A stretch of 20,344 bases of DNA from Candidatus Humimicrobium oleiphilum. GTDB lineage: Bacteria > Actinomycetota > Humimicrobiia > Humimicrobiales > Humimicrobiaceae. The notes under the pieces were generated by a model. It did not search any database and had not been told where the DNA came from. It saw only the letters and a list, made by a program, of their open reading frames with translations. Made by a program: the position numbers and the translations under genes. The stretch covers positions 3,407 through 23,750 of the forward strand of contig DBPS01000018.1 in assembly GCA_002304935.1 (NCBI GenBank), given 5' to 3'. Positions 1 to 7,349 of this stretch are shown here, one piece after another (the stretch's first letter is position 1; the number at the start of each line of letters is the position of its first letter).

Positions 1-2064
1 AATCTTGAAGAACTTCTAAATCCGGATTTTTCAGGCTTGTCCAGTGAAGAAGCTTTAAAATATTCAGAGAAACTGCGGGGAGAACTAAACAGGCATAACT
101 ACTATTATTACATAAAAGATAATCCCTTAATAACAGATGATAAGTACGACAGACTGCTTAAAAACCTTTTTGATCTGGAAAAAAAATATCCTGAAGTTAT
201 TACGCCTGATTCTCCGACCCAGAGAATAGGCGCCCCTCTTGAAGGAGGATTTCCTGCAGTAGTGCATTCCGAAAAAATGATGAGTCTTCAGGATGCGTTT
301 GATTACGAAGAACTTAGAGATTTTCTTGCCAGAGTATATAAGGATCTTGGATTAAAAGAGGAAGAAGTCGAATTTGTATGTGAATTAAAGATAGACGGAC
401 TGGCAGTTTCCCTGCTTTATGAAAACGGATATCTTATAAGAGGGGCAACCAGGGGAGATGGTGTATCCGGCGAGGATATAACTTCAAACATTAAGACAAT
501 AAAAGCGATTCCTTTGAAATTATTTGAGGATAATAAATATGGACTTCCTCCGGTTCTTGAAGTCAGGGGAGAAGCTTATCTTTCAAAAGAAGAATTTGTA
601 CGGATTAATGAAGAAAGAGAAGAACAGGGAATATTTACTTTTGCAAATCCCAGAAACGCAGCAGCCGGCTCTCTGCGACAGATAAACCCGAAAATAACTG
701 CAAAACGAAATCTGAATATTTTTATATATGCCATGGCTTCAAATGATTATCTTGACATTGGAGAGCATTTTGAAGTTCTCCAGTATTTGAAAAGTATCGG
801 TTTAAAAATAAATGAAAACATTAAAAAAGTAACCGGATTCGAGCAGATAAAAGAATTTTGCGAGTACTGGCAGGATAAAAGAAAAGATTTGCCTTATGAG
901 ACTGACGGAATAGTGATAAAGGTAAATCTGTTCAAATTCCAGAAACAGCTGGGAAGTACCTCCAGAAACCCGAGGTGGGCGATTGCTTTCAAATTTCCTC
1001 CTGAGCAGAAAATAACAAAGGTAAAAGAAATCAAAGTAAGCGTAGGACGGACAGGTGCACTTACGCCTGTTGCTGTTCTGGAGCCTGTAGTTATTGCAGG
1101 TTCTACAGTCTCAAATGCAACACTTCATAATGAAGATGAAATTAAAAAGAAAGATGTCAGAATAGGCGACTATGTCCTGGTACATAAAGCAGGTGATGTC
1201 ATACCCGAGATAATAAAACCTTTAAAAGAGAAAAGAAACGGCAGTGAAAAAGAATTTATAATGCCTGTGAAATGCCCTGTATGCGGTTCAGACACGATCA
1301 GGCCTGAAGGAGAGGCTGTAAGAAGGTGCACTTCACTTGCCTGTCCGGCTGTCCAGTATGAAGCTATAGTCCATTTTGCTTCCAAAACAGGAATGGATAT
1401 AGAGGGGCTGGGGCCTGCAATCGTTGACAAACTTTTGCAGAAAGGGCTGATCAGAGACGCTGCAGATGTATATTATTTAAAATATGAAGATATTTACGGT
1501 CTGGAAAATTTCAAGGAAAAATCAACAAATAATCTTTTAAATTCTATAAATAAAAGTAAATCCAAACCTCTTTCCAGGCTTTTATTTGCCATGGGAATAA
1601 GATTTGTAGGTTCACACATAGCAGATGTACTTTCAAATAATTATAATACTCTTGATGAACTTATGGGTGCAGATTTTGAAGAATTAAGCAGTATATTTGA
1701 AATAGGCCCCAGGATTGCTCAAAGCGTAGTGACTTTTTTCAGACAGTCCCAGAACAGGCAAATAATAGAAAAACTTAGAAATGCCGGTGTCAATTTCCAA
1801 TCTGGACAAAAGACTTTGGAAATCAATGAATACTTTAATGGAAAAACTTTTGTTCTTACCGGCAAACTGGATTCCTTTTCACGGCAGCAGGCAAAAGAAA
1901 TCATTGAAAAATCCGGAGGAAAAGTGACTTCAAGTGTCAGTGGCAGTACTGATTATGTTCTTGTAGGAAGTGAGCCTGGCAGCAAGCTTGATGAAGCCAT
2001 CAGGCTGGATATCAGGCAGATAAGCGAAGATGATTTCAGAAATATGATAAACAGGCAGGCATGA
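1..2064 (+). CDS. ligA: NAD-dependent DNA ligase LigA (5' end may lie upstream of the window)
   Basis: Seals nicks in DNA during replication and repair, using NAD+ to adenylate its active-site lysine. Numbering from a TTG at 37 (675 aa, normal family length): the N-terminal Ia domain has the NRHNYYYY stretch (res. 18-25), the adenylation motif KIDG puts the nucleophile at K118 (E. coli K115), four zinc-finger cysteines lie at 413, 416, 431 and 436, helix-hairpin-helix repeats follow, and a BRCT domain covers about 597-672. The frame is open back to base 1 and the TTG at 37 has no clear ribosome binding site, so translation may begin upstream; the match in lysine numbering argues the missing part is short or absent. 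Eleven bases separate it from the next gene, suggesting cotranscription with the CPBP and gat genes. Identity is certain, the start is not. Confidence 0.95.
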   Translation, partial: NLEELLNPDFSGLSSEEALKYSEKLRGELNRHNYYYYIKDNPLITDDKYDRLLKNLFDLEKKYPEVITPDSPTQRIGAPLEGGFPAVVHSEKMMSLQDAFDYEELRDFLARVYKDLGLKEEEVEFVCELKIDGLAVSLLYENGYLIRGATRGDGVSGEDITSNIKTIKAIPLKLFEDNKYGLPPVLEVRGEAYLSKEEFVRINEEREEQGIFTFANPRNAAAGSLRQINPKITAKRNLNIFIYAMASNDYLDIGEHFEVLQYLKSIGLKINENIKKVTGFEQIKEFCEYWQDKRKDLPYETDGIVIKVNLFKFQKQLGSTSRNPRWAIAFKFPPEQKITKVKEIKVSVGRTGALTPVAVLEPVVIAGSTVSNATLHNEDEIKKKDVRIGDYVLVHKAGDVIPEIIKPLKEKRNGSEKEFIMPVKCPVCGSDTIRPEGEAVRRCTSLACPAVQYEAIVHFASKTGMDIEGLGPAIVDKLLQKGLIRDAADVYYLKYEDIYGLENFKEKSTNNLLNSINKSKSKPLSRLLFAMGIRFVGSHIADVLSNNYNTLDELMGADFEELSSIFEIGPRIAQSVVTFFRQSQNRQIIEKLRNAGVNFQSGQKTLEINEYFNGKTFVLTGKLDSFSRQQAKEIIEKSGGKVTSSVSGSTDYVLVGSEPGSKLDEAIRLDIRQISEDDFRNMINRQA

Positions 2065-2075
2065 CTGGATAGATA

Positions 2076-2864
2076 ATGGCGGCACTTAACAGGAGAGACT
2101 TAAAAAGGCTGGGTATTGAAGAAAAAAAGAACGATGAAGGATATATCCCTAAGATAAGATGGAACATCAGGGACGTATTTTTTTCGATAATATTTTTGAT
2201 AGCTGTCCTGACCGGTATTTATTTTCTATCAGCAAAGATAGTATCGGTTCTAAACCAGGGAAATCAGATAAGCATAACCAGCATCACGAATACAAGTTTT
2301 TCCATTTTATACGGCATTCAGGTACTTTTAATGGTCGGAACAGTCTGGTTTTTTGCAGTTTACTGGAGAAGAAGCAGGTTTAAGGATCTTGGTCTTACCT
2401 ATTACAGCATTATAAAAACAATATGGTATTCCTTCCTTGCATTGCTACTTATCCTGGCTATCAATTTCATTTATGTTTTTGTCATGACAAGCGTTTTTAA
2501 AATCGCCCCTCCTGAGAATAAAATAGCAGAGCTTGTGGAAAACGGTAATGTATCATCTGTCATACTTCTTATTGTTGTCTCCCTTATTGCGCCGGTTTGT
2601 GAGGAACTTTTTTTCAGGGGTTTTATTTTTCAGGCATTCAGGCAAAGCTGGGGAGTCTTTGCGGGGCTATTCATTTCTTCCTTTCTGTTTGCGGCAGCTC
2701 ATCTCGAACTCTATAATTTTATTCCTCTAATGGCGATAGGGTGGGTGCTTGCATATATATTTCATAAAACAAAATCTTTGATTCCTGTTATTTTTTTACA
2801 TTCAATATATAATCTTCTGATGATACTTGTTCTTTTCAGCCAGTTTAAGGAAATTGCAGTATAA
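2076..2864 (+). CDS. CPBP-family intramembrane metalloprotease (Abi/CAAX-like)
   Basis: Predicted polytopic membrane protein of 262 aa. A basic N-terminus (about 1-30) is followed by several hydrophobic segments (roughly 33-55, 75-95, 112-138, 158-175, 185-208, 215-230 and 235-255). The CPBP signature is present: EELFFR gives E176, E177 and R181, the second motif contributes H209 (AAAHLEL) and the third H242 (FLHSIYN). These residues form the catalytic/metal site in this family, which includes the Rce1 CAAX proteases and bacteriocin-immunity proteins. The substrate cannot be deduced. It starts 11 bases after ligA with only a weak ribosome binding site, so it is probably translated from the same message. 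It sits between ligA and gatC, which are closer neighbours in many actinobacteria, so it may be a lineage-specific insertion. Confidence 0.85.
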   Translation: MAALNRRDLKRLGIEEKKNDEGYIPKIRWNIRDVFFSIIFLIAVLTGIYFLSAKIVSVLNQGNQISITSITNTSFSILYGIQVLLMVGTVWFFAVYWRRSRFKDLGLTYYSIIKTIWYSFLALLLILAINFIYVFVMTSVFKIAPPENKIAELVENGNVSSVILLIVVSLIAPVCEELFFRGFIFQAFRQSWGVFAGLFISSFLFAAAHLELYNFIPLMAIGWVLAYIFHKTKSLIPVIFLHSIYNLLMILVLFSQFKEIAV

Positions 2865-2865
2865 T

Positions 2866-2893
2866 TTGATTTTTTAATATAAAGATATTATAA
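2866..2893 (+). promoter_or_regulatory. possible promoter in front of gatC
   Basis: The 86-base gap between the CPBP gene and gatC contains TTGATT at 2866-2871 and TTATAA at 2888-2893, a 16-base spacer. The whole gap is AT-rich, so such matches arise easily by chance. This is a weak call; read-through from ligA is equally possible. Confidence 0.25.
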
Positions 2894-2950
2894 AATCTGT
2901 TAAAATTGTTAAGATTTTTGATTATCAGATAATACTTTACAAGGATTGTC

Positions 2951-3241
2951 ATGGGAAAAATTATTAACAGGGAAGATGTAATACATATTTCAAATCTTGC
3001 AGAAATGGACTATGGCAGTGACGAAATCGATGAGATGACTTTACAGCTGGATAAAATCATTGAGCATGTTGCGAAGATAAGCGAAGTGGATACCGGTAAT
3101 GTCAGCCCAACATCTCATGTTCTTGATATCTCAAATGTGTTAAGAGAGGATGAACCCCGTCAGTCTGTTGAGCCTGAAGAAGCTTTAAAAAATGCTCCTG
3201 AAAGCAGTGCTGACGGTTTTAAGATACCTAAAATAGACTGA
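2951..3241 (+). CDS. gatC: Asp/Glu-tRNA amidotransferase subunit C
   Basis: Small 96-aa subunit that wraps around GatA and stabilises the GatA-GatB interface in the heterotrimer that converts Glu-tRNA(Gln) to Gln-tRNA(Gln), and in many bacteria Asp-tRNA(Asn) to Asn-tRNA(Asn). The family pattern is clear: N-terminal helix HISNLAEMD (9-17), a second helix ending QLDKIIEHVAKI, the conserved linker with VSPTSH, then LREDEPR and a C-terminal FKIPKI. Start ATG with AAGGA at 2941-2945, five bases upstream. gatA begins 16 bases after its stop, so the two are almost certainly cotranscribed. Confidence 0.95.
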   Translation: MGKIINREDVIHISNLAEMDYGSDEIDEMTLQLDKIIEHVAKISEVDTGNVSPTSHVLDISNVLREDEPRQSVEPEEALKNAPESSADGFKIPKID

Positions 3242-3257
3242 TAAGAAAGAGGTTTTT

Positions 3258-4718
3258 TTGGAACTGATCTCCATGAAGGCTCATGAACTTCATGAGCTTA
3301 TTAAAAAAAAGGAAATAAAAGCAGAAGATATCGCAAGAGCTCATATTGAGAGAATTGAAGAGACTGACAGAAACATTAATGCTTTTATAACTTTTAAACC
3401 TGGTGAAATAATTGAAAATGCAAAAAAAATTGACAGATATATTTCCAAAGGCGGAGTAGTCAGGGATTTTACAGGTATCCCTATATCTATCAAGGACAAC
3501 ATCTGCGTTAAGGATATAAGAATGACATGTGCTTCAAAAATTCTTGCCGATTATACTTCAATTTATGATGCAACTGTAATCAAAAAACTAAATGCACAGA
3601 ACTATCTTCTTCTCGGTAAGGCAAATATGGATGAATTTGCGATGGGTTCATCTAATGAAAATTCAGCATTTGGCCCTGTGAAAAATCCCTGGGACCTGGA
3701 AAGAGTTCCCGGAGGTTCAAGCGGAGGTCCTGCCGCAAGTGTTGCTTCGTTTGAAGCTGTGTGCTCTCTGGGTTCAGATACCGGAGGCTCGATAAGAATG
3801 CCGGCAGCCCTGTGCGGAGTGGTCGGGTTCAAACCTACATATGGAAGGGTTTCAAGATATGGAGTTGTAGCTTTTGCATCATCCCTTGACCAGATAGGGC
3901 CTTTTGGCAGGGATGTCACTGACTGCATTAATCTTTATAATGCAATTTCCGGTCATGATGAACTTGATTCAACTTCACTGGATATGAAAGACAAGAAAGA
4001 TCACGAATATAAATCGGGACAGGGCATAAAAGGAATGAAAGTCGGTGTCCCCAAAGAACTTATGGTAAAGGAAGTAGATAGTGAAGTTAAAGCTTCAATA
4101 CTTAATACAATAAAAATACTCGAGAAAAACGGAGCAGATATTGAGGAAACCACACTTCCGAGTCTTGAGTATGCTTTAAGTGTTTATTACATAATAGCGC
4201 CTTCTGAAGCAAGCTCTAATCTTTCAAGATTTGACGGTGTCAGGTATGGTTACAGGGACAAAGATGCACAGGGATTAAGGGAGATGTACAGAAAAACACG
4301 TGCAGCTGGTTTCGGACCGGAGGTCAGAAGAAGGATAATGATAGGCACATACTGTCTTTCTTCAGGATATTATGATGCTTATTATGAGAAAGCCCAGAAA
4401 ATAAGGACTCTTATAATAAATGACTTTAAAAAAGCATTCTCAAAGTTCGACATACTTGTTGGTCCGACTTCACCGACTACAGCCTTCAGGCTTGGTGAAA
4501 GAATGGACGATCTTTTACTGATGTACTTATCTGATATATGCACCATACCTGTCAATCTTGCAGGTATACCGGCAATTTCTATTCCCTGCGGATTATCGTC
4601 AGACAAACTTCCTATCGGTTTTCAGATAATGGCTGACACTTTAAGGGAAGATAATGTTTTTAAAGCGGCACATGTTTTAGAAAGTGAAATAAATTGGAAG
4701 ATAACACCAAAAATCTAG
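3258..4718 (+). CDS. gatA: Asp/Glu-tRNA amidotransferase subunit A
   Basis: Amidase subunit that releases ammonia from glutamine and passes it through a tunnel to GatB. It is an amidase-signature enzyme; the Ser-cisSer-Lys triad falls at K79 (SIKDN), S154 (GGSSGG) and S178 (GSDTGGSIR), the same numbering as the Staphylococcus aureus enzyme as I recall it. That agreement, and an AGAAAGAGG ribosome binding site five bases upstream, support the TTG start at 3258 over the ATG at 3273. Length 486 aa is normal. The residue after GGSSGG is proline where serine is usual; this is not a catalytic position. The 3' end overlaps gatB by 25 bases, suggesting translational coupling. Confidence 0.96.
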   Translation: MELISMKAHELHELIKKKEIKAEDIARAHIERIEETDRNINAFITFKPGEIIENAKKIDRYISKGGVVRDFTGIPISIKDNICVKDIRMTCASKILADYTSIYDATVIKKLNAQNYLLLGKANMDEFAMGSSNENSAFGPVKNPWDLERVPGGSSGGPAASVASFEAVCSLGSDTGGSIRMPAALCGVVGFKPTYGRVSRYGVVAFASSLDQIGPFGRDVTDCINLYNAISGHDELDSTSLDMKDKKDHEYKSGQGIKGMKVGVPKELMVKEVDSEVKASILNTIKILEKNGADIEETTLPSLEYALSVYYIIAPSEASSNLSRFDGVRYGYRDKDAQGLREMYRKTRAAGFGPEVRRRIMIGTYCLSSGYYDAYYEKAQKIRTLIINDFKKAFSKFDILVGPTSPTTAFRLGERMDDLLLMYLSDICTIPVNLAGIPAISIPCGLSSDKLPIGFQIMADTLREDNVFKAAHVLESEINWKITPKI

Positions 4719-6208
4719 AGAATTCAAATAATTCAGAAAGAATCGGCAATGCCGAAGAAGAATGTTTTGAGACAATAATAGGCCTTGAAACACATGTCGA
4801 GCTTTCTACCAGGACAAAGATGTTCTGCGGCTGCAGGCTATCTTTTGGCGAAAAGCCGAACAGCAACACATGTCCGGTATGTCTGGGACATCCGGGTTCG
4901 CTGCCTGTAGTCAATAAAAAAGCAGTTGAATATGCAATGAAAATAGCGCTTGCACTTAATTGCAGAATAAACAAGCATACAATATTTCACAGAAAAAATT
5001 ATTTTTATCCGGACATGACCAAGAACTATCAGATATCCCAGTTCAATCTTCCCATAGGCATAGGGGGTTATGTTGATGTTAATATGGGGGATTATACAAG
5101 GCGAGTCGGAATAACAAGAGTCCATATGGAAGAAGATGCCGGAAAGCTAGTGCACAGCGGAACAACGGGCAGAATAAGCGAAGCAGATTACAGCATAGGA
5201 GATTTTAACAGAGCGGGTACGCCGCTTATTGAAATAGTTACCGAACCTGAAATAAAAAGTCCTTTGGAAGCAAAACAATACATGATTACTTTAAGAAATA
5301 TACTTTTATACCTTGATGTCAGCGATTGCAGCATGGAAGAAGGAAGCCTCAGGTGTGATGCCAACATATCCGTGAAGCTTAAAGATTCAGAAAAACTTGG
5401 CACAAGAGCTGAGATAAAGAATCTTAATTCATTTAAATTTATTCAGAAAGCTCTTGAATTTGAAGTGTCCAGGCATATTTCCGTAATCAATTCAGGTAAA
5501 AAAGTTATTCAGCAGACTAGGCACTATGATGACAAAACCCAATCGACCAAAGCTTTAAGATCCAAGGAAGAAGCTCATGACTACAGGTATTTCCCGGATC
5601 CTGATCTTGTTCCCATAGATATTGATGAATCCTGGATTGAAAAGATCAGGGATTCTATTCCGGAACTTCCAAACCAGAAAGAGAAAAGGTACAGAGACAA
5701 GTTCGGACTATCAGATTATGACAGTTCATTGCTTTCTGGCGATTTCGGGATATCGGACTATTTTGAAAAAGCTCTTAAAGCCTATGATGCAAATCCAAAG
5801 GGGATATGCAACTGGCTGATGGGCGATTTCAGTGCTTTTTTAAATAAAGACCAGATTTCCATAAATGACAGTAAAATCAGGCCGGAACATCTTGCAGGTC
5901 TTGTAAAACTTATCGATGATGGAAAAATAAGCTCAAAAATAGCCAAATCTGTTTTTGAAGAGATGTATTTTAAAGGGTCTGACCCTGATGAAATAATTAA
6001 AGAAAAAGGTCTTGAGCAGATAAGCGATGAAGGGGAGCTGGAATCCATTGTCGAAGAGGCAATTAAAAATAACCCTGATGCAGTCAGCCAGTACAGGGCA
6101 GGCAAAGTAAAAGCGATAGGGTTTATTGTCGGCCAGGTCATGCAGAAAACAAAGGGCAAAGCCAATCCTGCCCTTGTGAATGAAATAATAATTAAAAAAC
6201 TTTCTTAA
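4694..6208 (+). CDS. gatB: Asp/Glu-tRNA amidotransferase subunit B
   Basis: Binds the mischarged tRNA, phosphorylates its aminoacyl side chain with ATP, and amidates it with ammonia from GatA. The family core starts at about residue 26 (ETIIGLETHVEL). A zinc-binding cysteine set (CGC, then CPVC) follows, then TKNYQISQFN, HMEEDAGK, FNRAGTPLIEI and RCDANIS. The C-terminal YqeY-like tail ends at PALVNEIIIKK and contacts tRNA. The only standard start codon between an upstream in-frame stop (4685) and the core is the TTG at 4694, inside gatA, giving an acidic, Asn-rich 24-residue N-terminal extension absent from most GatB proteins. AGAAAG at 4679-4684 may serve as a weak ribosome binding site. With gatC and gatA it makes a complete GatCAB complex. 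Confidence 0.95.
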   Translation: MEDNTKNLENSNNSERIGNAEEECFETIIGLETHVELSTRTKMFCGCRLSFGEKPNSNTCPVCLGHPGSLPVVNKKAVEYAMKIALALNCRINKHTIFHRKNYFYPDMTKNYQISQFNLPIGIGGYVDVNMGDYTRRVGITRVHMEEDAGKLVHSGTTGRISEADYSIGDFNRAGTPLIEIVTEPEIKSPLEAKQYMITLRNILLYLDVSDCSMEEGSLRCDANISVKLKDSEKLGTRAEIKNLNSFKFIQKALEFEVSRHISVINSGKKVIQQTRHYDDKTQSTKALRSKEEAHDYRYFPDPDLVPIDIDESWIEKIRDSIPELPNQKEKRYRDKFGLSDYDSSLLSGDFGISDYFEKALKAYDANPKGICNWLMGDFSAFLNKDQISINDSKIRPEHLAGLVKLIDDGKISSKIAKSVFEEMYFKGSDPDEIIKEKGLEQISDEGELESIVEEAIKNNPDAVSQYRAGKVKAIGFIVGQVMQKTKGKANPALVNEIIIKKLS

Positions 6209-6220
6209 ATCTGCTAATTA

Positions 6221-6250
6221 TTGTTATTTTGGTTTAAAATTAAATTATAT
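6221..6250 (+). promoter_or_regulatory. possible promoter for the pfk / acetate-kinase-like pair
   Basis: In the 77-base gap after gatB, TTGTTA (6221-6226) lies 18 bases before TTATAT (6245-6250). A strong ribosome binding site AGGGAGG (6273-6279) follows in front of the pfk ATG. The gap is very AT-rich, so the promoter match is only suggestive. Confidence 0.3.
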
Positions 6251-6285
6251 ATTTTTAAATATTCAGACACTTAGGGAGGTCGTCC

Positions 6286-7323
6286 ATGAATGATATTAAG
6301 AATATAGGGATACTAACTGGTGGAGGAGATACGCCTGCTACCAATGCTATTATAAGGGCAGCATATATAAAAGCAGTAATGCATGGATATAAAATCAGTG
6401 GAATAAAAAATGGCTGGGACGGACTGATTACAGGAAATGTATTTGAAATGGACCGCGAACTTGTTTCCGGCATACTTGACAGGGGAGGGACTATTCTCGG
6501 CTCTGCAAGGGTAAATCCCTTTAAAATTGAAAATGGTGTCGAGATGGTTAAAGAAAATATAAATAAATTCAGCATTGACGCCATAATATGCATTGGCGAA
6601 GATGATACCAATGTCGTCATGCACAGGCTGGGACAATATGGATTAAAAGGAGTAGGGATACCGCAGACAATCGATAATGATATTAATTATAATGATTATT
6701 CCATCGGGTTTGATACGGCAGTTGAAATTGCTACAGATGCAATAGACAAGCTCCATACGACAGCTTCATCACATCACAGAATTATGATTCTTGAAGTAAT
6801 GGGAAGGGAAGCAGGCTGGATAGCACTGTATTCAGGCATAGCAGGAGGAGCTGATCTGATACTTATTCCTGAAGTTCAGTTTGATTACGATTATATCGTA
6901 AATGTAATAGAGGGAAGACGGGAAAGAGGCAGAGATTATAGTATTATTGTAGTTGCGGAAGGCGCAAAACCTGATACCAGGAAAATGAAACTGGAAGTCA
7001 AACCATTGATTGAGCTTGGAAGCCATGGGGTTATCGGGGGAATCGGCAATACAATTGCAAAGGAAATTGAGAGAAGAACAGGTTATGAAACAAGGGTAAC
7101 AGTGCTGGGTCACCTTCAGAGAGGAGGAAAACCTACCGCATTTGACAGGATACTTGCTACCAGGATGGGGATAAAATCTATTGAACTTATCAATGAAAAT
7201 AAATTTGATTATATGGTTTGTTTTGAGGGAAATAATATTAGTGCAGAGCCTATGGAAAAAGTTTTAAGCCAGTATAAGGAAATGGACCTTGAACTTTATG
7301 AAATTGCCAAAATCTTTAATTAA
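6286..7323 (+). CDS. divergent PPi-type 6-phosphofructokinase family protein
   Basis: Phosphofructokinase-fold enzyme of 345 aa; the family phosphorylates fructose 6-phosphate with ATP or PPi. Seen: glycine loop GGGDTPATN (12-20), GSAR (72-75), catalytic TIDND with D130, MGREAGW (172-178), AEGA, and GHLQRGG near the C-terminus. The overall wording resembles the actinobacterial group of PFKs. Donor-site residues are unusual. The canonical GGDG(S/T) is GEDDT (104-108), with Asp107 at the position where Asp marks PPi use and Gly marks ATP use. The next diagnostic position, usually Lys in PPi enzymes or Gly in ATP enzymes, is Gln127. PG in the first loop is PA. I infer a PPi-type enzyme with modified donor specificity; it could also act on sedoheptulose 7-phosphate or another sugar. 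The acetate-kinase-like gene follows after 26 bases. Confidence 0.85.
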   Translation: MNDIKNIGILTGGGDTPATNAIIRAAYIKAVMHGYKISGIKNGWDGLITGNVFEMDRELVSGILDRGGTILGSARVNPFKIENGVEMVKENINKFSIDAIICIGEDDTNVVMHRLGQYGLKGVGIPQTIDNDINYNDYSIGFDTAVEIATDAIDKLHTTASSHHRIMILEVMGREAGWIALYSGIAGGADLILIPEVQFDYDYIVNVIEGRRERGRDYSIIVVAEGAKPDTRKMKLEVKPLIELGSHGVIGGIGNTIAKEIERRTGYETRVTVLGHLQRGGKPTAFDRILATRMGIKSIELINENKFDYMVCFEGNNISAEPMEKVLSQYKEMDLELYEIAKIFN

Positions 7324-7349
7324 TAATTTACCGGAAGAGAGGAATTTTT

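Noticed and set aside
5782..6165. 127-residue open frame on the - strand inside gatB
   Set aside because: Antisense to the well-conserved C-terminal part of gatB; composition is that of a reversed coding frame.
6255..6620. 121-residue open frame on the - strand over the pfk start
   Set aside because: Covers the pfk ribosome binding site and first 110 codons in antisense; no recognisable motif.
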